Source: Castellaniella defragrans (GTDB taxonomy: Bacteria > Pseudomonadota > Gammaproteobacteria > Burkholderiales > Burkholderiaceae_B). Taken from it: DNA of 64,000 nucleotides. How positions within the stretch are numbered: position 1 is the stretch's first letter; each line of letters begins with the position of its first letter. The translations under genes were made by a program, and so were the position numbers. The stretch covers positions 186,001 through 250,000 of the forward strand of contig NZ_JACHIB010000001.1 of assembly GCF_014203015.1 (NCBI RefSeq), in the 5' to 3' direction. Below, one piece after another: positions 47,730 to 56,281 of the stretch. The notes under the pieces were generated by a model. It made no database searches. It was given only the letters and a program-made list of their open reading frames with translations, and was not told where the DNA came from.

Positions 47730-50000
47730 TCAGGCGGCGAGCGGGGGTTCGTCCGGCATGCGGCGGGCGTTCCAGGTGCGCAGGCCGATGCGCATGCGCT
47801 CGACGGCCAGCCCCAGCGCCCAGGCCACGGCCACGGCCGCGAGCATGGCGGAAAGATCCCCGGCTTCGGCAGGCACGGCATATCTCCAGCGATCGCAGCT
47901 CTCCACCTCGCGGCCGGCATGCCGCTCCGATTCGATAGGCATGCCATGGCCCGCGGGGACCATGGCATGTCCGATCTCATCCAGGCTGATCACCGGGATC
48001 TGGACGCCGCCTTCGGACAGCACCGCCATGCCCCCGTACACGGACACGGCGCGGCCGCCGCGCTCCACGTGGGCGCGCAGGGCCTCCCCGTCGGGGTCCA
48101 GCCCGTAGAACAGCACGGCGCCGTCGCACAGCGGCGCCAGTTCCGCCGCGAGGGGGTCGTCCGCGTTCAGGACGGCCGCGCCGGCCGGCAGGACGACGTC
48201 CACCTGGGTGCGGAAGATCCGCGCGAGCTGATCCGGCGTCTCCATGTAGAACTCGGGCCAGGTCGCGGCCGGATCGATGCCGGTGACCACGCCGACCTGG
48301 CAGCGGTCGTAGGCCAGGCCCTCGCCCAGGATGGCGCGGCCGCCGTTCTCGATCACGGCGTATTCGACCGCGCGGTTCAGCAGGACGCGGCGCGCGGCCT
48401 CCCAGTGGGCGGAATCCTGCGCCGTCACCCGGGTCGCGCCCATGAACAGCCCCTCGGACGAGGCCAGGCCGACCACCCGGCCGGTCAGGCGCAGCAGGTG
48501 CGCGACCAGGTGCGCGACCGGCGCGGTGGGCCGGCTGCCGCTGATCCCGATCACCGGGATGCGCCCGTCCTCGGACGCGGGAAACAGATCGTCGATGATG
48601 GCGCGGCCCACCGGCCGGGGCGTGCCCACGGCCGGCTTCAGGTGCATCAGCAGGCCGGGGCCGGCGTTGACCTCGACGATGGCCGCCTGCTGCCCGGCCA
48701 GGGGCCGGGAAATGTCGCGCGCCACCAGGTCCACCCCGGCGATGTCCAGCCCGACCACGCGGGCGGCCAGCGCCACCTGCTCGGCCACGTCGGGATGCAC
48801 CTCGTCGGTGACGTCGATGGAGACGTTGCCGCTGCGCTGCACGAGCACCGCGCGGCCGCGCTCGGGCACGGCGTCGCCGTGCAGGCCCTGGCGCTCCAGC
48901 TCCAGGCGGGCCGCCGAGTCCAGGCGGATGAAGTTCAGGGGATGGTCCTCGTCGCGGCCGCGGCGCGGGTCGGAATTGAGCTGGCTCTCGATCAGCTGCA
49001 GCACGGTGGACGTGCCGTCGCCCACCACCATCGCGGCCTCGCCGCGCGCGGCGGCCACCACGCGGCCGCCCACCACCAGCAGGCGGTGCTCGTCGCCGTG
49101 GATGAAGCGCTCGACCATGACGCCGCTGCCCTCGTCCACCGCCACGGCATAGGCGGCCTCGATCTGCTCGCGCGTGTTCAGGCAGGTGAAGACGCCGCGC
49201 CCGTGGTTGCCGTCCGAGGGCTTGACCACCACCGGCAGGCTCAGCTCCTGCGCCACCGTCCAGGCGTCGGCGGCGCTGTCCACCAGGCGGCCCTCGGGCA
49301 CCGGCACGCCGCAGGCCTGCAGCAGCCGGCGGGTCAGGTCCTTGTCGCGCGAGATGCCTTCGGCGATGGCGCTGGTGCGGCTGGTCTCCGCCGTCCAGAT
49401 GCGCCGCTGGCGGGCGCCGTAGCCCAGCTGCAGCAGATTGGCGTCGCTCAGGCGGATCGCCGGGATGTCGCGGTCGTCGGCCGCGTCCACGATGCACGCC
49501 GTGCTGGGTCCCAGGCTCAGGGATTCGGCCAGGTCCTTCAGCCGCTCGACCGCCCCGGCCACATCGAAGGGCCGGTCCTCGATGGCGGCCATCACCAGGT
49601 CGCGCGCCGCGTGCAGCGCCTCGCGCGTCAGCGGCTCGTGCCAGGCGCGCACGATCACCTTGTAGACGCCGCGCAGCGGCGTTTCCCGCGCGCGCCCCAG
49701 CCCGCCCGGCATGCCGGCCAGGCTCTGCAGTTCCAGCGTGACGTGCTCCAGGATGTGGGCCGGCCAGGTGCCCTCGCGCACCCGCTTGAGGAAGCCGCCG
49801 CGCTCGCCCACGCTGCAGCGGTGCTCGACCAGGGTCGGCAGCCAGGCGCTCAGGCGTTCGTAGAAACCGGGGATGAGATTGGACGGGCAGTCCTCGAGAT
49901 CGTGGATGTCCACCAGCGCCTCGATGACGGGCCGGTAGGCCCAGATGTTCGGCCCCCGCAAATGCACCATATTGAGAAACTCAATATTTCTACCGTTCAT
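47730..50000 (-). CDS. Second cyanophycin synthetase-like protein (CphA2/CphA' type), with an in-frame repeat insertion
   Basis: The 756-residue paralogue shares the N-terminal and ATP-grasp domains of CphA (VVVKPSDGNHGRGV, VEVNAGPGLLMHL). Its Mur-ligase P-loop is degenerate: GISGSRPTA near residues 485-493 replaces GTNGKTTT. The protein stops about 120 residues early, without the Mur C-terminal domain. CphA2 proteins of this shape are known to polymerise beta-Asp-Arg dipeptides, or to assist CphA; either is possible. Residues about 674-707 are encoded by a family 1 hairpin element in frame, at the place where homologues have a short loop. A small hairpin lies just after the start codon. Confidence 0.9.
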   Translation of the reverse strand: MNGRNIEFLNMVHLRGPNIWAYRPVIEALVDIHDLEDCPSNLIPGFYERLSAWLPTLVEHRCSVGERGGFLKRVREGTWPAHILEHVTLELQSLAGMPGGLGRARETPLRGVYKVIVRAWHEPLTREALHAARDLVMAAIEDRPFDVAGAVERLKDLAESLSLGPSTACIVDAADDRDIPAIRLSDANLLQLGYGARQRRIWTAETSRTSAIAEGISRDKDLTRRLLQACGVPVPEGRLVDSAADAWTVAQELSLPVVVKPSDGNHGRGVFTCLNTREQIEAAYAVAVDEGSGVMVERFIHGDEHRLLVVGGRVVAAARGEAAMVVGDGTSTVLQLIESQLNSDPRRGRDEDHPLNFIRLDSAARLELERQGLHGDAVPERGRAVLVQRSGNVSIDVTDEVHPDVAEQVALAARVVGLDIAGVDLVARDISRPLAGQQAAIVEVNAGPGLLMHLKPAVGTPRPVGRAIIDDLFPASEDGRIPVIGISGSRPTAPVAHLVAHLLRLTGRVVGLASSEGLFMGATRVTAQDSAHWEAARRVLLNRAVEYAVIENGGRAILGEGLAYDRCQVGVVTGIDPAATWPEFYMETPDQLARIFRTQVDVVLPAGAAVLNADDPLAAELAPLCDGAVLFYGLDPDGEALRAHVERGGRAVSVYGGMAVLSEGGVQIPVISLDEIGHAMVPAGHGMPIESERHAGREVESCDRWRYAVPAEAGDLSAMLAAVAVAWALGLAVERMRIGLRTWNARRMPDEPPLAA
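47881..47982 (-). repeat. Bipartite hairpin element, family 1, copy E, inside a coding sequence
   Basis: Minus-strand structure: bulged A, 13-bp upper stem CATGCCATGGTCC with one wobble pair, loop CCGC, then GCGGC-ATGCCG-GCCGC and GAGGTGGAGAGCTGCGATCGCTGGAGAT-like tail, split here only for description. The 102 bp are 34 codons with no stop, inserted into the second cyanophycin synthetase gene. Confidence 0.88.
49969..49987. other. Perfect inverted repeat at the start of the second synthetase gene
   Basis: ATATTGAG-AAA-CTCAATAT forms an 8-bp, AT-rich hairpin beginning 13 nt after the start codon, in a genome of very high GC. It could affect translation initiation or bind a protein. Confidence 0.45.
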
Positions 50001-50345
50001 GATCGAACCATGCGTCAGGTGCCGGGACCGGCGAAAACGGCCGCATTTTTTGCCGCCGGGCCGCTCCAAGGCAAACAGCGCCCCCCGTGGGGAGGCAGCA
50101 AGCCGAAGGCGCAGCGCAGGGGCATTTTTCGGGGGCCGCTGAAAAACATCGGCACACATATTAATCGCGCCGTTATTGCGCGGCACGAAAAAAACGTTGA
50201 AAATTGTGACGCGATTTCCCGCGCTGACAACCCCCTGAAATCGCGCTTACAGGCCCCTGAATACGGCCCTGACAGGACCCTGAACACCGCCCCGATCCCG
50301 CCCCCCCGATCCGCACTTTTTCCCCCTTCCCGACCATCCTCGTCC
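50001..50345. other. 345-bp divergent intergenic region of the cyanophycin locus
   Basis: The left part holds family 2 repeat copy 2 (50046-50130). The segment 50140-50225 is unusually AT-rich, with runs of A and TTAATA, and is the likely place of the two divergent promoters. No consensus pair can be assigned with confidence and no ORF is seen. Confidence 0.55.
50046..50130 (+). repeat. Dispersed intergenic repeat, family 2, copy 2
   Basis: Shares TTTTTTGCCGCCGGGCCG, CCAAGGC and AGCCGAAGGCGC with copy 1. The centre can pair as GCCCCCC/GGGGAGGC. It is positioned just upstream of the second cyanophycin synthetase gene. Confidence 0.7.
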
Positions 50346-52595
50346 ATGCAGGGCCTTGCCTCCGATTCCACGCCGGCCGATCCGTGCCCGCCGGGCCTGC
50401 CCGAGCCGTGGCGCGCCGCCCTGGCCGCCCAGCTCGCCGCCGGCGAGCGCGTCCTGGGCTGGCTGCGCACCGACCTGGACGCCCAGCTGCGCTACGGCGA
50501 CGGGCTGGTCGTCCTCACCGACCGCCGCTGGCTCGGCTGCGGGACGGACGCCCAGGACAGCCGGTCCTGGCCGCTGCGCCCCGACCTGGAGGCGCGGCTG
50601 CAGGACCACGCCGGGGTGGGCACCCTGGAACTGGTGGACGCCCATGCCCGGCTGTCGCGCTGGCGCTACACGCTGGCGCGCCAACCCGAAGCCCAGCGCC
50701 TGGCGGCCGCCTGGCAGGCCCTGCGCGAGCCGGCGCGCTCGGGCGCGCCCGCCGACGCGCCCGCCGCCGAACCGGCGCCGGCCGCCCCGCGCGCCAGTTC
50801 CCTGTTCCGCCTGTGGCGCTTCGCCCGCCCCTACGGCCGGCAGCTCGCCGCCGGCCTGGCCCTCACCCTGGCGGCCACGGCGGCCTCGCTGGTCCCGCCC
50901 TACCTCACCATGCCGCTGATGGACGACGTGCTGATCCCGTTCCAGAACGGCGTGCCGATCGACTATCCCCTGGTGGCGCTCTACCTGGGCGGCCTGCTGG
51001 CGTCCTCGATCCTCGCCTGGGGGCTGGGCTGGGCGCGCAGCGCCATCCTCGCCTGGGTCAGCGAGCGCATCGGCGCCGACCTGCGCACCGCCACCTACCA
51101 GCACCTGCAGCAGCTGTCGCTGCAGTACTTCGGCGGCAAGCGCACCGGCGACCTGATCGCGCGCATCGGCTCGGAATCCGACCGCATCTGCCTGTTCCTG
51201 TCGCTGCACCTGCTGGACTTCGTCACCGACGTGCTGATGATCGTGATGACGGCGGCCGTGCTGCTGACGATCGACCCGCTGCTGGCGCTGGCGACCCTGG
51301 CGCCGCTGCCGCTGATCCTCTGGATGATCCACTGGGTGCGCGACCGCCTGCGCCACGGCTTCGAGAAGGCCGACCGCGTCTGGTCGGACATCACCAACGT
51401 GCTGGCCGACACCATCCCCGGCATCCGCGTGGTCAAGGCCTTCGCCCAGGAACGCCGGGAAGTCGCGCGCTTCCGCGAGGCCAACGACCGCAACCTGGCG
51501 ATCAACGACCGCGTCAACGCCCTCTGGTCGCTGTTCACGCCCACCATCACGCTGCTGACCGAACTGGGCCTGCTGGTGGTGTGGGTCTTCGGCATCTGGC
51601 TGGTGTCGCGCGGCTCGATCACCGTCGGCGTGCTGACCGCGTTCCTGGCCTACATCAGCCGCTTCTACGTGCGCCTGGACTCCATGAGCCGCATCGTCTC
51701 GACCACCCAGCGGGCCGCGGCGGGCGCCAAGCGCATCTTCGACATCCTCGACCACGTCTCCAGCGTGCCGGAGCCCGCCGTGCCCCACCGCGCCGAGCAC
51801 GTCGCCGGCCGCATCGAGCTCAGCCACGTCAGCTTCCGCTACGGCAGCCGCACGGTGATCCACGACCTGAGCCTGGACATCGCCCCGGGCGAGATGGTCG
51901 GCCTGGTGGGCCACAGCGGCTCGGGCAAGAGCACCCTGGTCAACCTGATCTGCCGCTTCTACGACGTGTCCGGCGGGGCGATCCGCCTGGACGGCACGGA
52001 CATCCGCCGCTACGCCATCGCCGACTACCGCCGCCGCATCGGCCTGGTGCTGCAGGAGCCCTTCCTGTTCTACGGCACGGTGGCGGAAAACATCGCCTAC
52101 GGGCGCCCGGACGCCAGCCGCGCGGAGATCGTCGCCGCCGCCCGCGCCGCCCACGCCCACGAATTCATCCTGCGCCTGCCGCACGGCTACGACGCCCTGG
52201 TCGGCGAACGCGGCCAGGCCCTGTCCGGCGGGGAACGCCAGCGCATCTCCATCGCCCGCGCGCTGCTGATCGACCCGCCCATCCTGATCCTGGACGAGGC
52301 CACCTCGTCGGTGGACACCACCACGGAAAACGAGATCCAGAAGGCGCTGGACAACCTGGTGCGGGGCCGCACGACGATCTCCATCGCCCACCGCCTGAGC
52401 ACGCTGCGCGAGGCCGACCGCCTGGTGGTCATGGACCGCGGACGGATCGTGGAGATCGGCCGCCACGAGGAACTGCTGGCGCGCAACGGCGCCTACGCCC
52501 GCCTCCACCGGGCCCAGTTGCAGGGCCAGTCGCCCGCCGAGCCCGGCTGGGAAGAAGCCGACGACACCGCCGAGGAGGCCCTGGATGCGTCCTGA
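50346..52595 (+). CDS. Cyanophycin-associated ABC transporter, fused permease and ATPase
   Basis: The 749-residue half-transporter of the exporter type has an unusual N-terminal cytosolic domain (residues about 20-125; GERVLGWLRTDLDAQLRY, VVLTDRRWLG) that looks like a bacterial PH-like domain. About six membrane helices (160-430) and an ATPase follow with Walker A GHSGSGKST (522-530), signature LSGGE (626-630) and Walker B ILILDE (646-651). It is divergent from the two cyanophycin synthetase genes and overlaps a DUF1854 gene, a pairing seen next to cphA in other Burkholderiales. The transported substrate is unknown. Confidence 0.9.
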   Translation: MQGLASDSTPADPCPPGLPEPWRAALAAQLAAGERVLGWLRTDLDAQLRYGDGLVVLTDRRWLGCGTDAQDSRSWPLRPDLEARLQDHAGVGTLELVDAHARLSRWRYTLARQPEAQRLAAAWQALREPARSGAPADAPAAEPAPAAPRASSLFRLWRFARPYGRQLAAGLALTLAATAASLVPPYLTMPLMDDVLIPFQNGVPIDYPLVALYLGGLLASSILAWGLGWARSAILAWVSERIGADLRTATYQHLQQLSLQYFGGKRTGDLIARIGSESDRICLFLSLHLLDFVTDVLMIVMTAAVLLTIDPLLALATLAPLPLILWMIHWVRDRLRHGFEKADRVWSDITNVLADTIPGIRVVKAFAQERREVARFREANDRNLAINDRVNALWSLFTPTITLLTELGLLVVWVFGIWLVSRGSITVGVLTAFLAYISRFYVRLDSMSRIVSTTQRAAAGAKRIFDILDHVSSVPEPAVPHRAEHVAGRIELSHVSFRYGSRTVIHDLSLDIAPGEMVGLVGHSGSGKSTLVNLICRFYDVSGGAIRLDGTDIRRYAIADYRRRIGLVLQEPFLFYGTVAENIAYGRPDASRAEIVAAARAAHAHEFILRLPHGYDALVGERGQALSGGERQRISIARALLIDPPILILDEATSSVDTTTENEIQKALDNLVRGRTTISIAHRLSTLREADRLVVMDRGRIVEIGRHEELLARNGAYARLHRAQLQGQSPAEPGWEEADDTAEEALDAS

Positions 52596-53172
52596 TCACG
52601 CACCGGATCACGCACCGGCGCATGCCGGCGCCGGCTCCGCGCCCTCCCTGCGGGCGGACGGCCGGACGGCCGATCGGACGGCCGAGCACGCCGGCGGCCG
52701 GGTGCCCGGCCGGCCGGACTGGTCGCTGGCGCGCGACGCCTTCGGCCGGCTGATGTTGTCGCGCCCCGGCCAGCCCGACGCGCCGGTGACGCCGGTCCGC
52801 GGCTTTCCCATCACCGCGCCCGACGAGGACATCGCCCTGATCGGCGCCCAGGGCCTGGAGCTGGCCTGGATCGAGCGCCTGGACGCACTGCCCATCGAGA
52901 CGCGCCGCCTGCTGGACGAGGAACTGTCCCAGCGCGAATTCAGGCCGGAGATCCTGCGCATCCGCCACGCCTCGACCTGGGCCACGCCCAGCCACTGGGA
53001 GGTGGACACGGACCGGGGACCGGCCCGCCTGACCCTGAAGGCCGAGGAGGACATCCGCCGCCTGCCGGCCTCGTCGCTGCTGATCACCGACGCCCATGGC
53101 GTGCAGTTCCTGGTGCGCGACACGGCGGCGCTGGACAAGGCCAGCCGCCGCATCCTGGATCACTTCCTGTAG
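52585..53172 (+). CDS. Cyanophycin-associated DUF1854 family protein
   Basis: The 195-residue soluble protein has a short repeated N-terminus (DHAPDHAPAHA) and a DUF1854 core (RGFPITAPDEDIALIG, ELSQREFRPEILRI, SLLITDAHGVQFLVRD). Its ATG lies inside the end of the ABC gene, with GAGGAGG upstream, so the two are translated together. A partner or regulator of the transporter is the simplest idea. No enzyme motif is visible. Confidence 0.88.
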   Translation: MRPDHAPDHAPAHAGAGSAPSLRADGRTADRTAEHAGGRVPGRPDWSLARDAFGRLMLSRPGQPDAPVTPVRGFPITAPDEDIALIGAQGLELAWIERLDALPIETRRLLDEELSQREFRPEILRIRHASTWATPSHWEVDTDRGPARLTLKAEEDIRRLPASSLLITDAHGVQFLVRDTAALDKASRRILDHFL

Positions 53173-53206
53173 TTCCGGTAGTTCCGGCAGTTCCGGCAGT
53201 TCCGCG
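53169..53206. repeat. Tandem 9-bp repeat after the DUF1854 gene
   Basis: Four units of AGTTCCGGT/AGTTCCGGC follow directly on the stop codon. Further CCGGGGTTTCC-like units continue to about 53260. They look like slippage-prone filler; no hairpin terminator is evident. Confidence 0.6.
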
Positions 53207-53309
53207 GCCGGGGTTCCGCGGCCTGGTTTTCCAGCCGGGGTTTCCGGCCGGGGTTTTCAGCCGGAGCGGCCGGCCGGCCGGCCGGGCGCGGGCCGGCGCG
53301 GGCCGCCCC

Positions 53310-54431
53310 TCAGGCCGTGGCCGCCAGGCTCGGCAGGCCCAGGTCCCAGGTGCCGGGCAGCAGGCTGCGCAGCGCCTCGCGTGAGGCGTCGATGCAGCCG
53401 CCCTCGGCATACACGCCGCCCGGATCGCGCAGGCGCATCATGCGCGCCAGGATGCGGGACGTCGCCGCCGGGTCGGCCAGGGACTCGGCCACGCGGGCCT
53501 CGACCACGGACTCGTCCATCCATGCGCGGCCGCCGTCCCGCCGCAGGCCGTCGCGCCAGTGGTAGAGCTCCACGCATTTCGACACCAGCGTATAGGGCTG
53601 GCCGGGCTTCCAGAAATTCGTGAAGCGCCCCGATCCCAGGTAGAACACCCAGGAGCCTTCGTAGCCTTCGACCTCGGCCGAGGCGGCGTCCGGATTGCGG
53701 AACCACAGCCGGTCGCCCGGGACGTAGTAGCGGGGCGGCAGCGGGGCCCGCAGCGACCCGTATTCCCGCAGGAACACGTCGTGGAAGGCGCCCGACTGGA
53801 TCGCGCGCGTGCGCCACTGGCGCTGCAGCGCGGCCAGGGCGGCCGGGTGGCTCTCGGCCAGTTCCTGGGCCAGCGCCAGCAGCAGCACGTATTCCGTCGC
53901 CCGGTAGCACGAAAAGGAAAAGAGCCGGCCCGACAGGTCCGGCCAGAGCGTGCGTTCAAGCGAGGGGATCAGCTCGTGGCCCGGCCTCAGGATGAAGCCG
54001 GTCTCCTCGGTCCAGGACCAGCACTCGGGGCGCTCGGCCTGCTCGGTGTCGAAGGCCAGCACCGTGCGCCGGGCGGCCTGCACGATGCGGCGGCGCACGC
54101 GCACGGCCGCGGCCAGTTCGCCCGCGCTGGGAAAGTCGAAGCGCACCGGCGACAGCAGCAGGGCGACGAAGATCTCCTTTTCCAGGTCCGCCGTGTGTGC
54201 GTCCGGCTGCAGCGCCAGGGTCCGCGCGAGGTCCGCCGTGTCGCCGTCCGGCGCCCAGCGGGCGGCCGCATCCCGCGCCAGGCGCAGATCCCGGTAGGCG
54301 CCCAGGGCGTCGATCCCGCGCCTTTCCTCGACGGCGGCGGCCCAGCGCCCGTCGGACAGCCAGGCCGGCAGGCCCTCGGTACCGGCGCCCGCCAGGGGCC
54401 CGCGGACACGCACACCAGCAATCGCATTCAC
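53310..54431 (-). CDS. Hypothetical protein with possible Tgl-type transglutaminase similarity
   Basis: A 373-residue protein with a GTG start and no signal peptide or membrane helix. I do not recognise it as a standard annotation. By eye, residues about 93-280 resemble the protein-glutamine gamma-glutamyltransferase Tgl of Bacillus: SPVRFDFPSAGELAAAV, a cysteine C175 in LFSFSCYRATEY, and GDRLWFRNPD followed by GYEGSWVFYLG. The Glu and His that assist the cysteine in Tgl are not clearly conserved. It is convergent with the DUF1854 gene. Tandem repeats separate them. Confidence 0.55.
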   Translation of the reverse strand: MNAIAGVRVRGPLAGAGTEGLPAWLSDGRWAAAVEERRGIDALGAYRDLRLARDAAARWAPDGDTADLARTLALQPDAHTADLEKEIFVALLLSPVRFDFPSAGELAAAVRVRRRIVQAARRTVLAFDTEQAERPECWSWTEETGFILRPGHELIPSLERTLWPDLSGRLFSFSCYRATEYVLLLALAQELAESHPAALAALQRQWRTRAIQSGAFHDVFLREYGSLRAPLPPRYYVPGDRLWFRNPDAASAEVEGYEGSWVFYLGSGRFTNFWKPGQPYTLVSKCVELYHWRDGLRRDGGRAWMDESVVEARVAESLADPAATSRILARMMRLRDPGGVYAEGGCIDASREALRSLLPGTWDLGLPSLAATA

Positions 54432-54617
54432 GGCGGACGCCTTCGCTCGAAAAAGAAAACCATCATGCTAAAGAGAAGCGGCCGGCGCGGCTGTAACCTA
54501 TGGATACCGCCGTGCCGGGGCGGGGCGGCCGTGGCGCAGGCGCTGCAGCGCGGCGAAACGGCCGACGCGGCACGGCGCGCCTTGCTCGACCTGGCCGCGA
54601 TCCACCGGGCCTGAGCG

Positions 54618-55529
54618 CTAGGGCCGGCCGATCGCCTCCCGCAGTTCCGGCAGCGCCCGCCGCGCCGCCCGCTCGCCCTCGTCGATCGCGATCGACGCGC
54701 GGTGATAGTCCATCAGGGCGAAATCCGCCAGCCGGGGCCGGATCATCACGTCCGCGGGCTCCCCCGCGAGGCGGCTGCGCGTGATGCGCACCTGCATGAT
54801 GTTCAGGCTCATGCTCAGCACGTCGAAGATCGACGGCATGCCCGCCGCCTCCGGCGCCCCGCCCCGGGCCGCCCCGAACCCCAGCGGCAGCCGGCTCAGC
54901 ACCGAGGCGAGCGCGCCGGGCGCCGCCGCCCCGGAGGGCTCGGGCGCGTCGTCCGGCTTGAGGTGCCGGCCGATCAGATCCGAATTCAGGTCCACCGCGA
55001 TGACGATGTCGGCCCCCATCGCGCGGCACAGGGACACGGGCACCGGATTCACCAGCGCGCCGTCCACCAGCAGGCGGCCCTCGCGCCGTGCGGGCGTGAA
55101 CAGGCCCGGCAAGGCAGCGGAGGCGCGCACGGCGTCGATGACGGAGCCCTCGCGCAGCCAGATTTCCCGCCCCGAGGCCAGCTCGGTGGCGACCGCCCCG
55201 TAGGCCTTGGGCAGGCTGGCTATCGTCTTGTCGTCCAGGTGCGAGCGAAGAAAGGAAAACAGCTTCTCGCCATGGATCAGCCCGCCGTTGATGGTGAAAT
55301 CCAGCAGGCCCACCACGGCCTGCCAGGTCAGGCTGCGCACCCAGGTCTCGAATTTTTCCAGCTGCCCGTCGGCGTAGGCCGCGCCGACCAGCGCGCCGAT
55401 CGAGGTCCCGCACACGATGTCCGGCGCGATGCCGGCGGCTTCCAGGCTGCGGATGACACCGATGTGCGACCAGCCGCGCGCCGAGCCGCTGCCCAGGGCC
55501 AGTCCGATCCTCGGCTGGGATGCGCGCAT
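54618..55529 (-). CDS. Patatin-like phospholipase, RssA type
   Basis: The 303-residue protein has the oxyanion motif GSGSARGWSHIGV, the nucleophile Ser43 in GTSIG and the catalytic aspartate in VDGALVNPVPV, giving a Ser-Asp dyad. The bacterial RssA group is cytosolic and its lipid substrate is unknown. The stop of this gene and a doubtful 50-codon frame at 54464-54614 face each other. Confidence 0.9.
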   Translation of the reverse strand: MRASQPRIGLALGSGSARGWSHIGVIRSLEAAGIAPDIVCGTSIGALVGAAYADGQLEKFETWVRSLTWQAVVGLLDFTINGGLIHGEKLFSFLRSHLDDKTIASLPKAYGAVATELASGREIWLREGSVIDAVRASAALPGLFTPARREGRLLVDGALVNPVPVSLCRAMGADIVIAVDLNSDLIGRHLKPDDAPEPSGAAAPGALASVLSRLPLGFGAARGGAPEAAGMPSIFDVLSMSLNIMQVRITRSRLAGEPADVMIRPRLADFALMDYHRASIAIDEGERAARRALPELREAIGRP

Positions 55530-55568
55530 GGCTGGTCCTCGTCGTCGCCGCGCGGGAACGATCCGCGT

Positions 55569-56054
55569 CTAGAACGGAATGTCGTCGTCCATGTCCGCCA
55601 GGTTGCCGGCCGGGGACGCCGCCGGGGCGGCGGGCCGGGGCTGCTGCTGGGGCGCGCGCCGGGCCGGCGGCTGGGAGAAGCCGCCCGCGTCGCCGCCGCC
55701 CATTTCGCCGCCGCTGTCGCGCCCGCCCAGCATCTGCATCTGGTCGGCGACGATCTCGGTGCTGTAGCGGTCGGCGCCGGTTTCCTTGTCCTGCCACTTG
55801 CGGGTCTTCAGGCGGCCCTCGACGTAGACCGAGCGGCCCTTCTTCAGGTATTCGCCGGCGATCTCGGCCAGGCGGTTGTAGAACACCACGCGGTGCCATT
55901 CGGTTTCTTCCCGGCGCTCGCCGGAGGCCTTGTCCTTCCACTGGGAGGTGGTGGCGATGGACACGTTGCAGATGGCGGCGCCGTCCGGGCTGTAGCGCAC
56001 TTCGGGGTCGCGCCCCAGATTGCCGACGAGAATGACTTTGTTGACGGAGGCCAT
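55569..56054 (-). CDS. ssb: Single-stranded DNA-binding protein
   Basis: The 161-residue protein has the OB fold ([38 protein letters not shown]), a Gly/Pro/Gln-rich linker and the acidic C-terminal tail MDDDIPF that recruits partner proteins. It lies downstream of an MFS gene, in the ssb-MFS-uvrA neighbourhood typical of the family. AGGATTTTCC before the ATG gives an AGGA ribosome site. Confidence 0.97.
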   Translation of the reverse strand: MASVNKVILVGNLGRDPEVRYSPDGAAICNVSIATTSQWKDKASGERREETEWHRVVFYNRLAEIAGEYLKKGRSVYVEGRLKTRKWQDKETGADRYSTEIVADQMQMLGGRDSGGEMGGGDAGGFSQPPARRAPQQQPRPAAPAASPAGNLADMDDDIPF

Positions 56055-56281
56055 GGCGGAAAATCCTGTAGTTGAACGATGTGGCTGCCATTATCGGGGA
56101 CGCGGATCGCCCCGGGCGCATCGAAATGCATCAAATGATCATTATCGCCCACGCGGGATTACCCCAACAAGCCATCCCTGTCCCGGCATCCCGGATCGGA
56201 CGCATGCGCCAGCCGGAGCGCAATCCGACGCGATGGCGCGCCTGCCGCAAGGCGGGCGACGCGACGGGCCCCGCCGCCGGA

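Noticed and set aside
47919-50345. A + strand open frame continuous with the ABC transporter for another 800 codons
   Set aside because: It is the antisense shadow of the second cyanophycin synthetase. The ABC protein starts at the ATG at 50346.
51095-51622. Minus-strand open frames of 175 codons within the ABC transporter, and similar long antisense frames elsewhere
   Set aside because: They follow the codon-position GC bias of the true genes and contain no motif, so they are shadows.
53173-53310. Possible CRISPR-like array from the regular repeats after the DUF1854 gene
   Set aside because: Units are only 9-11 bp, contiguous and without unique spacers, so it is a simple tandem repeat.
54464-54614. 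A 50-codon + strand frame between the Tgl-like and patatin genes (start MLKRSGRRGC, end DLAAIHRA)
   Set aside because: It has no Shine-Dalgarno sequence and no recognisable domain, and long open frames arise easily at this GC content. The last 28 codons look weakly protein-like, so a gene relic is possible, but I cannot support it.
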